Positions 32,255-39,975 of a stretch of DNA of 64,000 nt are shown here, in pieces. Both the position numbers and the translations under genes were made by a program. The DNA is from CBDFHB01 sp965250115 (lineage in GTDB: Bacteria > Acidobacteriota > Vicinamibacteria > Marinacidobacterales > SMYC01): NCBI GenBank assembly GCA_965250115.1, contig CBDFNJ010000001.1, positions 682,001 through 746,000 on the forward strand. Reading direction: 5' to 3'. The stretch's first letter is position 1, and each line of letters opens with the position of its first letter. The notes under the pieces were generated by a model that saw nothing but the letters and a program-made list of their open reading frames with translations, ran no database searches and was not told the DNA's origin.

Positions 32255-34396
32255 TCAGTAGACGCTTCTCCCGCCACCGAGAGACGTGCCAAAGCTCCCG
32301 ATGTTCGCGAGGGTGATGCCGAAACGAAACGTGTTTTCCTGGCGGAACGTACCGAAGTTGAAGCGGTTGTAGTCGAAAAGGAAACCGCAACACTGGACGT
32401 TATAAACGACGCCGGCGCGAAGATGTTGCATTTCTCTCGCAGTCCAATTGTAACTGGCCGCGAAGCTCGCCTGCAGTCCCGAGGTCACGTTCACCACAGA
32501 TCCGATTCGGAAGTTACTGCGCTTGACGCCTCGATCGGGAATGTTGCGTCGTGTCCAAATGCCTCGGACCGAGCCCCAGGTGCCGGCGAAGGTGCCCGCC
32601 GTGCTCGCGGAGCGGATCGCCTGGAAGTTGATGTCGTAGTCCAGATTCCACGACGCGGTGAGACTTCGCGAGGGGCGAAAATTGACCCGCGAGGTGACCG
32701 GGGAATAGCTACTGGGCATGCCGTCCTCGGAGTAGTAGGGCGTCGAGAACTGAGGATCGTAGAGCGACGCGTTGGCATCGAAGAAATAGCGTTGCGACAC
32801 AACCCACGTGAGCATCTCGGTTGGGGTCTGTTGTTCTTTACCGCCCACGAGCCGCTTGGCAAGCAGACGGTTGACGATGGAGAAGGAGACTTGATTCGTC
32901 CCCGGGATGTAGTCGTTGCCATCGAACTTCGGGATCTCTTCGAATCCGTCGACACGGGTCCTATAGCTCCAGACGACTTGAGGTTCGATGACGTGCTTGT
33001 ATCTCGAGGCGTAACCGCCTGGCTTGTTGATGATCTTCGCGAAGGTCGGACCTCGCATGTCGAACCTCGTTTCGAAGTATCGTCGATCGATATCTTCGTC
33101 GATCACAGCGCCACCCCTCGGAACGCGAGAGCTCGTATAGTAGGTGTAGCGGCCGGTCGCGCTCGTGCGGAACGTTAGCCAGCTCAGTCCCGTGAACGGA
33201 TAGGAGACGGTGGGACGTACGTCGAAACGCTCGTAGTCGAAGACCTGGTTGCCTCCCGACCGCGACATCGACGTCGCCTCCGTATCGAAAGAAAAGAGGA
33301 TAGGCGAGCTTCCGATCGCCGTCGGACGTGAGTTCAAGGTGACACGGGGAAGAATCTCCCGAACGGCGACACGGTCCCCGAACGAGGTGTCGTTACGGTC
33401 GAAGAGAATCCTGAGGTTGTAGTGGCTCCAGGATTTGGAGATCGTCCCTGACGCACGCTTGGAGCGTTGTGTGGCCCGGTTGTAGCTCTCCTGGAATCTT
33501 TGCTGAAAATCGAAGCTGCTGAAGAAGTTGACCCGCGCCACCGCTCGAAACCCACCCGGAAGCTCCTGATTCGCTGTGGCGTTGATGGTGTAGTCGCGTG
33601 ACTGGTTGGTCTTGTCGTCTAGGAAGAACGTATTGACTTGACCTCGTGAGGCGCCGCTCGCGATATAGCGGTACTCGGCCGATCCACCATTGCCGATCTG
33701 GGAGAAGCGCTCGTAAGAGAGGGTGGCATCCATGGAACGGTTGATGGCCCAGAAGAACCCCTGATTGTAGATGAAACCCTTGATAGAGGAGTTGCCGATT
33801 TGAGGAAGCAGAAGTCCCGTCGAGCGCCCTTGCTCGTCGATGGGGTAGTAGAGAAAGGGCGTATAGAAAACGGGCAGCCACTTGACCCTCAGAAAAGTAT
33901 TGTGGAGCCTGACGTGGCGGTCGCGCTTGACCCTGGCCTTGCTAGCGGTAAAGCGCCAACGAGGGGTGGGCTGGGCGCAGGAGGTGAACGCCCCGCGCTC
34001 GATAACATAGGTGTCGTCGGACTCCTTCTCGATGATGTCTCCGTAAAAGTAGAGGTCGCTCCCCGCAACCCCATGGGCGTTGTGGAACCGACCCGTCTTC
34101 GTCCTCAGGTCCGCATCCAGGCGGGTGGCGATGATCTTCTGGTCGCCTTGCTCGTAGACGACGTTGCCCTCGGCGACGACTCGCATTTCGTCGCTCCAGA
34201 ACTCGGCCCGATCCGCTGTCAGGTGTACGTCATCGAAGCGCAGATCGACGTAGCCCTCCAACAGGGCGTGCCCGTCTTCCATCTGCTCCTGCGACTCGGC
34301 AAGGAGGGTCACCTTCTCGCCTTGGGAAAAGACAAGAGTGGGACCCACGAGGAAAATAGCGAGCGCGAGTAATGCGCCTGACCCCTTGACCCTCAA
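32255..34396 (-). CDS. lptD: LPS-assembly outer-membrane protein LptD
   Basis: 713 residues. Signal peptide to about residue 24, then an OstA/LptA-like N-domain (VTLLAESQEQMEDGHALLEG, DVHLTADRAEF, VVAEGNVVYEQG). A large LptD beta-barrel follows with LPVFYTPFLYYPID and many aromatic strands, ending in a C-terminal Tyr. It inserts LPS in the outer leaflet with LptE. Its presence shows a diderm, LPS-bearing cell. Confidence 0.93.
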   Translation of the reverse strand: MRVKGSGALLALAIFLVGPTLVFSQGEKVTLLAESQEQMEDGHALLEGYVDLRFDDVHLTADRAEFWSDEMRVVAEGNVVYEQGDQKIIATRLDADLRTKTGRFHNAHGVAGSDLYFYGDIIEKESDDTYVIERGAFTSCAQPTPRWRFTASKARVKRDRHVRLHNTFLRVKWLPVFYTPFLYYPIDEQGRSTGLLLPQIGNSSIKGFIYNQGFFWAINRSMDATLSYERFSQIGNGGSAEYRYIASGASRGQVNTFFLDDKTNQSRDYTINATANQELPGGFRAVARVNFFSSFDFQQRFQESYNRATQRSKRASGTISKSWSHYNLRILFDRNDTSFGDRVAVREILPRVTLNSRPTAIGSSPILFSFDTEATSMSRSGGNQVFDYERFDVRPTVSYPFTGLSWLTFRTSATGRYTYYTSSRVPRGGAVIDEDIDRRYFETRFDMRGPTFAKIINKPGGYASRYKHVIEPQVVWSYRTRVDGFEEIPKFDGNDYIPGTNQVSFSIVNRLLAKRLVGGKEQQTPTEMLTWVVSQRYFFDANASLYDPQFSTPYYSEDGMPSSYSPVTSRVNFRPSRSLTASWNLDYDINFQAIRSASTAGTFAGTWGSVRGIWTRRNIPDRGVKRSNFRIGSVVNVTSGLQASFAASYNWTAREMQHLRAGVVYNVQCCGFLFDYNRFNFGTFRQENTFRFGITLANIGSFGTSLGGGRSVY

Positions 34397-34525
34397 ATGA
34401 TTGCCGCTCGCACGAGATGTTTCGCATTATGCACACTTCGTCACACCGATTCCAAGCTCCCATCCCGGTGGCATTGGAGCTCGCGGCTGGACTTTACCCA
34501 TCGAATTGGTCATAAATAGAAGATC

Positions 34526-35935
34526 ATGCTGGCGCATCCGAGAGTCCTCCTCATGTCGTGCTACGAGCTCGGGAGTCAGCCGAACGCTCTCGCGTGGCCG
34601 CTGGCATTCTTGAAGCGGGCGGGCTACCCGGCGACGGCTATCGACCTCGCGGTCGATCCTCTCAACGAACGCGCCGTAGCGAGAGCGGATTTCATCGGCG
34701 TCTCGGTCCCGATGCAGACGGCGCTCGCGATCGCGCTTTCCCTCGTGGATCGCCTACGCGCCCTCAACCCGACGTGCCACCTCTGCTTCTATGGGCTCTA
34801 CGCGGTCCTCAACGCCGAGCACTTGAAGCGTTCTGGTATCGACTCCGTTCTCGCGGGAGAGCTGGAGGAAGAGTTGGTCGAGCGGGTGCGAGCGTCCGGC
34901 TTGCGCTCGACGACGGACACCGTGAGGGTGCGCCTCGATTTCCCGGTGCCCGAGCGCGACACTCTTCCGGACTTATCCCGCTACGCCCATCTGCAGCTCG
35001 AGGGCGACCAGCGGATTCCTGTCGGCACCGTGGAGACGACCCGTGGATGCCTTCACTTCTGCCGGCACTGTCCGATACCGCCCGTGTACGAGGGACGCTT
35101 GTTCGTGGTCCCGAAGGACGTCGTGCTCGCGGACGTGGAACAGCTGTTCGAGCGGGGTGCGAGACATCTCCACTTCGCCGATGCCGATTTCCTCAACGGA
35201 CCGCGACACGGCCTCGATGTCCTCCGAGAGGTTCACGAGAGACATCCCGAGTTGACCTGCGATTTCACGGCGAAGGTGGAGCACCTGCTGAAACACCGGC
35301 GCCACTTGAAGGAGCTCGGAGAGCTCAGCTGCCTCTTCATCGTTTCAGCCGTCGAGTCGCTCAGTGACCGAGTTCTCGAGGAGCTCGACAAGGGACACTC
35401 GCGTCAAGACGTTTTCGATGCCCTCGCGCTCGTTCGCGACGCGGGAATCGCGCTTCGGCCGACCTTCGTGCCGTTCACGCCCTGGTCGCAACACGAGGAC
35501 TATCTCGATCTTCTCCGATGGATCGCACGGGAGGACCTCGTCGAGCACGTGGACGCCGTGCAGCTGACGCTGCGGCTCTTGATCCCGCCTGGCTCGTTGC
35601 TTCTTTCGAATCCTTCTCTGCGGCCGCGTCTCAGAGGTTTGGACCCACGGGCCCTCACGCATCGATGGGTTCATTCCGACGAGCGCATGGACCGGCTGCA
35701 GCAGCGGGCCGCCAGCGCGATTGAGGCAGGTGTGAGCGCCGGGCGCTCGCAGCGGGAGCTTTTTCTCGAGCTCGCCGAGCTCGCCTTTCAGCCCGGAGCG
35801 GTCGACTCGCAGGTGGCGAGACCGCTCTCCAGAACGCGCGTCAGTCGGCCGCCGCCCCGTCTCACGGAGCCGTGGTTCTGCTGAGCGGAACCCAAAAAGG
35901 ACCAGTTGGGTCCCTACCGAACCGATTCGCTATAA
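34526..35935 (+). CDS. Radical SAM selenoprotein with Cys-Sec-Ala-Glu-Pro tail (UGA at 35882-35884 read as Sec)
   Basis: Reading UGA as stop gives 452 residues ending EPWFC. The frame continues as Sec453-Ala-Glu-Pro-Lys-Lys and stops at TAA 35933-35935, giving 469 residues. The Cys-Sec-Ala-Glu-Pro tail defines the family I know as CUAEP/CCAEP-tail radical SAM proteins. After an N-terminal cobalamin-binding-like domain (residues ~1-110) comes the 4Fe-4S motif RGCLHFCRHCPIPPVYEG and the SAM barrel (HLHFADADFLNG, FIVSAVESLSDRVLEELDKG). A hairpin GGACC-AGTTG-GGTCC starts 15 bases after UGA, suited to a bacterial SECIS. Substrate unknown; Sec genes lie outside the window. Confidence 0.82.
35899..35913 (+). 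promoter_or_regulatory. Candidate bacterial SECIS hairpin
   Basis: GGACC (35899-35903), loop AGTTG (35904-35908), GGTCC (35909-35913). The apical loop begins 19 bases after the UGA and has G at its second position, within limits used for bSECIS elements. A short lower pairing CGG (35886-35888)/CCG (35917-35919) can close it. Confidence 0.65.
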
Positions 35936-35936
35936 T
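35931..35936 (+). promoter_or_regulatory. Possible -10 element before the nifU-like gene
   Basis: A consensus TATAAT lies 20 bp before the ATG, overlapping the TAA of the selenoprotein. No good -35 is seen at 16-18 bp spacing. If used, the leader would be only about 14 bases and would just include the ACAGGAG ribosome site. Confidence 0.3.
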
Positions 35937-35956
35937 GATCCAGACAGGAGCATCAC

Positions 35957-36547
35957 ATGGAAGACATTCACATCACCGCTGAGCCCAAGGACAATACGAC
36001 GTGCCGCTTCGTCGTCGACCGCCCCGTCTATCCAGACGGATCGGTCTTCTTCGGAGACAAGGCCAGAGCGGCAGGCTCCGTTCTGCCGGAGAAGCTCTTC
36101 GCAATCGAGGGCGTTGATTCCGTCCTGATTCAGGACAATGTCGTGACCGTCACCGCTCCTACGGGCGGGGACTGGGGGCCCATCGCCAAACAGGTCGGAG
36201 CCACGCTCCGCAAGGTGATGGGAAGCGGCGAGGCGCCCGTCGCGGCATCGGTCCTGAGCTCACTGCCCGACGCGTCGGAGCTCAAAACTCGAGTTCAGGA
36301 AATCCTCAACAAAGAGATCAATCCGGCCGTTGCGGCACATGGCGGTTGGGTCGAGCTCATCGACGTCACGAAGAACGAGGTCTTCATTCGCATGGGCGGT
36401 GGATGCCAAGGCTGCGGGATGGCGGACGTGACGCTGAAGCAGGGCGTGGAAAAGACGATCCGTCAGCAGATTCCCGAAATCGGCGCCATCATGGATACGA
36501 CCGATCACGCGACCGGCCGTAACCCTTACTATGCGCCCTCGAAGTAG
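35957..36547 (+). CDS. nfuA: NifU/NfuA-type iron-sulfur scaffold
   Basis: 196 residues. The N-terminal half (TCRFVVDRPVYPDGSVFF to about residue 95) resembles the Nfu N-domain. The C-terminal half is a NifU domain with the cluster-binding pair GGCQGCGMADVTLKQGVE. Such proteins carry 4Fe-4S clusters to target enzymes; the radical SAM gene just upstream is a natural client. The last 19 bases overlap the convergent ATP-grasp gene. Confidence 0.88.
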   Translation: MEDIHITAEPKDNTTCRFVVDRPVYPDGSVFFGDKARAAGSVLPEKLFAIEGVDSVLIQDNVVTVTAPTGGDWGPIAKQVGATLRKVMGSGEAPVAASVLSSLPDASELKTRVQEILNKEINPAVAAHGGWVELIDVTKNEVFIRMGGGCQGCGMADVTLKQGVEKTIRQQIPEIGAIMDTTDHATGRNPYYAPSK

Positions 36548-37773
36548 AGCTCGATCTCTCCGTGAGCATGCCGTAACGCGTCTTCGACTTCGATCGGTAT
36601 AGCCGCACGGGCGAAAACGAAGCCCAAATAGCTCGAACCTTCGGGAAGCGGCACCAGGCGCTGTCCGACGCGGGCGGTCATCGTGACCTCGACAATACCC
36701 TCGATCGCGCGCGCCCGCTCGAGGCCGCGTATCTCCTCGAGAACTCCCCCTCCTCGAGGAATCGGGATCATCATCACTCCGGACGCGGCCGAGTCGCGCT
36801 CGATCGCTCCCACGTCCTCTCCGAGCGCATGCCGCAGGATCAGCTCTTCGAGCGACACGCCCAAACCAAAGCGAAGCGTCCGGGAGCAAAGCCCTCCGAT
36901 GGAGCGACCCGCAACCTCGATCACGACGGGAGCGCCGTCCATCGGCAACCGAAGCTCCGCATGGACCGCACCGTGCGTCAACCCCAGGGCGCGGGCAGCT
37001 CGGCCCGTCACGTCCAGGATCTCCTGCTGAGACTGAAGTGGCAGCCGCGACGGCGTTACGTAGATCGTCTCCTCGAAGTAAGGACCGTCCATGGGGTCGG
37101 GCTTGTCGAAAATCGCGAGGGGGCTCATAGCTGAAGCCGTCAAGATTCCCTCGACCGCGACCTCGAAGCCAGGGACGAAATCCTCGACCAGGATTCGGCC
37201 CGCGTCCTCTCCACCGCGTTTCACGAGCTCCGGCGTCGACAGGAGATCTCGCAACCAAGCCGTTCGTTCGAGAAGCTCTTGTTCGTCATCCACTCGAACG
37301 ACTCCCCGGCTCCCCGAAAGAAACACCGGCTTGACGATGGCGGGATAGCTCGTCGTTTTCGCTACTGGACGGGGATCGTCCTTCGCTTCCAAGACCTGAT
37401 AGCCGGGTGAAGGAACGCCGGCCTCGGAGAGCGCGCGACGCATGCGATGCTTGGAGCGCGCCCGCGCCGCCGCCGCCGGAGGGTTGTGGGCAAGCCCGAG
37501 GCGCCTTCCGACCGCTGCCGCGACGACAGCGCTCTCCTCGTCGACGGCCACAATGGCGTCGAACGGCCGAGTCTCGTGGAAGGAGGCCGCACGCTCCGCC
37601 GATAGGGTCGGGTCGAGGAGATCGAAGGTCAATAGGCCGTGAGGCGACAACGTTTCCATTGTGCTCGGCTCCTCCGAAGCGACCACGACCTCGGCACCGA
37701 GTCGCCCCGCAGCCACCATGAAGTCGCGCGTGCGATAGGTAGAGGTTGGAAGAATCAGTAAGACGCGACTCAT
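36529..37773 (-). CDS. ATP-grasp ligase (carboxylate-amine ligase type)
   Basis: 414 residues. A pre-ATP-grasp Rossmann-like domain (VLLILPTSTYRTRDFMVAAG, DAIVAVDEESAVVAAAVGRR) precedes the ATP-grasp core: YPAIVKPVFLSGSRGVVRV, GRILVEDFVPGFEVAVEG, THGAVHAELRL and the metal site PVVIEVAGRSIGG. A C-terminal domain of about 100 residues matches the LAL type of amino-acid ligases. It probably forms an amide or peptide bond using ATP; substrates unknown. Confidence 0.82.
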   Translation of the reverse strand: MSRVLLILPTSTYRTRDFMVAAGRLGAEVVVASEEPSTMETLSPHGLLTFDLLDPTLSAERAASFHETRPFDAIVAVDEESAVVAAAVGRRLGLAHNPPAAAARARSKHRMRRALSEAGVPSPGYQVLEAKDDPRPVAKTTSYPAIVKPVFLSGSRGVVRVDDEQELLERTAWLRDLLSTPELVKRGGEDAGRILVEDFVPGFEVAVEGILTASAMSPLAIFDKPDPMDGPYFEETIYVTPSRLPLQSQQEILDVTGRAARALGLTHGAVHAELRLPMDGAPVVIEVAGRSIGGLCSRTLRFGLGVSLEELILRHALGEDVGAIERDSAASGVMMIPIPRGGGVLEEIRGLERARAIEGIVEVTMTARVGQRLVPLPEGSSYLGFVFARAAIPIEVEDALRHAHGEIELYFEGA

Positions 37774-37791
37774 GTCACCGATCCGAGTTCT

Positions 37792-38481
37792 CTAGTCGAG
37801 CACCCAAGCGCTCTCGATGACGATCGGATCGACGGGAACGTCATCATACTCGTTCTTGCGGCCCCTCGGTACGCGCTCGATCGCTTCGACGACCTCCATA
37901 CCTTCGGTCACACGGCCGAAGACGGCATAGCCCCAGCCCCGCAAAGAAGAGTCTCGATGGTCGAGGGGAGGATTGTCCTTCGTATTGATGAAGAACTGCG
38001 ACGTCGCGCTATGGGGGTCCGAAGTCCTCGCCATGCAGATCGTGCCGCGCAGGTTGCGGACCCCGTTGTTCGCTTCGTTCTCGATGGGAGGACGCGTGTC
38101 CTTCTCCACCATCTCGGAAGTGAACCCTCCACCTTGGATCACGAATCCGGGAACGACTCGATGAAAGATGGTCCCATCGAAGAAGCCCTCCGTCACGTAA
38201 CCGAGAAAGTTCTCGACCGTAATCGGCGCCTTGTCGGGATAAAGCTCGAGCCGAATCGTTCCCAACGAGGTCGAAAGCTCGACCCTGGGGTAGCCCACCG
38301 CGACGTCGGGCCTCTCCTCGGCGATGTCGCCTGGCTCCGGTGGCTCGGCCCGTGGCTCCGACGGTGCCGGCTCGGCGGTTGATGGGGCGTCTTCCGTCGG
38401 TGGCACACTTCCGCCCCCGCAGCCGACGACGGCGAGAGCGGCAAGCGCGATGATCAGTAGAGCTCCTAGACTTCGGTTCAT
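37792..38481 (-). CDS. Cyclophilin-type peptidyl-prolyl isomerase, lipoprotein
   Basis: 229 residues. Signal with lipobox VVGC (Cys about residue 21), a Pro/Glu-rich linker to about residue 60, then a cyclophilin domain: FHRVVPGFVIQGGG (catalytic Arg), GTICMARTSDPHSATSQFFI and WGYAVFGRVTEGMEVVEAI. It should speed folding of envelope proteins in the periplasm. It is adjacent to ogt, three bases apart. Confidence 0.93.
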   Translation of the reverse strand: MNRSLGALLIIALAALAVVGCGGGSVPPTEDAPSTAEPAPSEPRAEPPEPGDIAEERPDVAVGYPRVELSTSLGTIRLELYPDKAPITVENFLGYVTEGFFDGTIFHRVVPGFVIQGGGFTSEMVEKDTRPPIENEANNGVRNLRGTICMARTSDPHSATSQFFINTKDNPPLDHRDSSLRGWGYAVFGRVTEGMEVVEAIERVPRGRKNEYDDVPVDPIVIESAWVLD

Positions 38482-38484
38482 GAG

Positions 38485-39051
38485 CTATCCTCCTCGGCGC
38501 CCTATTCTACTCACCCGAAGAGGCGCATCTGAAACCGCAGAGGAAGGCATCAGACCCTCGAGAGCCAGCAGGCGCCGCTTGGCGGGAAGGCCGCCTCCAT
38601 AGCCTCTCAGCGACCCATCCACGCCGATGACACGGTGGCAGGGAATCACGATGGGAACCGGATTCGCGCCATTGGCGGCCCCCACGGCTCGGCTCGCCCT
38701 GGGCCGCCCAATCAGTTGCGCGATATCCCCATAGGAGGCGGTCCGTCCGTAAGGAACGGCGGCAACGGCGGCCCCGACCTCTCTTTGAAGCTCGGTTCCA
38801 CGAAGATCGAGCTCCAGTTCGAAGACACGCCGCCTGCCTTCGAGATATTCGGTGAGCTGTCGTTCGAACGCGTCGTGGCGTCGGCCCGCGACTTCGAGCT
38901 CCCACCCGCCCTCGAAATAACGCGCAAGCCAGAGCGCCAGCTTTGCCTCGGAGCCCTCGCTCGAGCGGATCGTCACGAGACCCTTGGTCGAGGAGTAGAG
39001 CTCGAGCCGCATGCGGGACGCGGTGAGTCGTGACCAATAGATCTTCGGCAT
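38485..39051 (-). CDS. ogt: Methylated-DNA--protein-cysteine methyltransferase
   Basis: 188 residues. The acceptor cysteine motif PIVIPCHRVIG is intact, preceded by VPYGRTASYGDIAQLIGRP and AVGAANGANP, and followed by GYGGGLPAKRRLLALEG. It repairs O6-alkylguanine by irreversible transfer to Cys. The first ~80 residues are a typical, poorly conserved N-domain. Confidence 0.94.
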   Translation of the reverse strand: MPKIYWSRLTASRMRLELYSSTKGLVTIRSSEGSEAKLALWLARYFEGGWELEVAGRRHDAFERQLTEYLEGRRRVFELELDLRGTELQREVGAAVAAVPYGRTASYGDIAQLIGRPRASRAVGAANGANPVPIVIPCHRVIGVDGSLRGYGGGLPAKRRLLALEGLMPSSAVSDAPLRVSRIGRRGG

Positions 39052-39127
39052 CGTCCGTGGCTCGATCTTCTAGCACTGGCGCAAGCCAGTCACAAACAAC
39101 GCACATTTGAACTAGACTGCAGAACAA

Positions 39128-39766
39128 ATGAAAACCGCTACCACGATTCTCTTCGACTGGGATGGAACCCTGATCGACTCCTTCCCGGCAAGCTATAACG
39201 CTTCCATGAGCGTTCTTCGCGAGCTCGGATTGGCAGTCGATCGAGAGCGTTTTCTCGAGACCTATAGCCCCAACTGGTACGAGTCCTACGAGAAACTCGG
39301 CGTGCCGAGGCACATGTGGGAGCAGGCCGATCAGATGTGGCGGAGAACCTATCATCAACAAACGTCGGAGCTCTTTCCCTTCGTCGGCACGATGCTTCGA
39401 CGCCTGCGAGAGGCGGGATTCACCCTGGGCGTCGTGACCAGCGGTAATCGCGGTCGCGTTCAGGGAGAGCTCGCTTGTTTCGGACTCAAGGATCACTTCT
39501 CAGCAACGGTCTGCTTCGAAGACACTCACGAAAAGAAACCCCACCCGGCTCCGCTCGTACACGCGCTCGAAAAGCTCCAAGCGAGGGCGTCGTTGACTGT
39601 TTACGTCGGGGATAGACCCGAAGACATCGAGATGGGTCGACAAGTCGGGACCTATACGGTCGCGGTCGAGAGCGAGTACGGCCCGCGTCGGCTCCTCGAA
39701 GACGCCGAGCCCGACCTACTCCTTCCCCACGCCGGCCACCTGCCCGACCGCTTCGGCCTCGAGTAA
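39128..39766 (+). CDS. HAD-family phosphatase (phosphoglycolate phosphatase-like)
   Basis: 212 residues. HAD motif I FDWDGTLIDSF with both Asp, motif II VVTSGNRGRV, Lys of motif III KKPHPAPL, and motif IV VGDRPEDIEMGRQVG. A four-helix cap lies between motifs I and II. Gph-like enzymes remove 2-phosphoglycolate or related phosphates; the true substrate cannot be read from sequence. Confidence 0.88.
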   Translation: MKTATTILFDWDGTLIDSFPASYNASMSVLRELGLAVDRERFLETYSPNWYESYEKLGVPRHMWEQADQMWRRTYHQQTSELFPFVGTMLRRLREAGFTLGVVTSGNRGRVQGELACFGLKDHFSATVCFEDTHEKKPHPAPLVHALEKLQARASLTVYVGDRPEDIEMGRQVGTYTVAVESEYGPRRLLEDAEPDLLLPHAGHLPDRFGLE

Positions 39767-39811
39767 GCACCGACGTCATCGGGTGCGAGCGGAGCGAACG
39801 AGCCGGAGCCT

Positions 39812-39950
39812 TCAGCGCGAGCGAAGGGCGAGGCGAAGCCGAGACCCGAAGCGAGAAGTCGTGCCGCCTTCCGCAGCGAGCCTGCCGAGCGGAGGGCTAG
39901 CCCGGCCAGAGGCCGGGCGCGTTGCAAAGAAGGTGGGGGCCCGCGACATC
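39812..39950. repeat. Dispersed intergenic repeat, copy 3
   Basis: Core shared with copies 1 and 2; closest to copy 1, with GAGGCGAAGCCGAGACCCGA also present. Ends GGTGGGGGCCCGCGACATCA, followed by a small hairpin GACATC/GATGTC. Lies between the convergent HAD and polA genes. Confidence 0.85.
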
Positions 39951-39975
39951 AAAAGATGTCGCGAGTGAGTACTAA

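Noticed and set aside
35882..35884. TGA as the true stop of the radical SAM gene
   Set aside because: The following Ala-Glu-Pro codons complete a known family tail, and a hairpin follows at the right distance, so Sec is preferred; the stop reading remains the fallback if no Sec genes exist.
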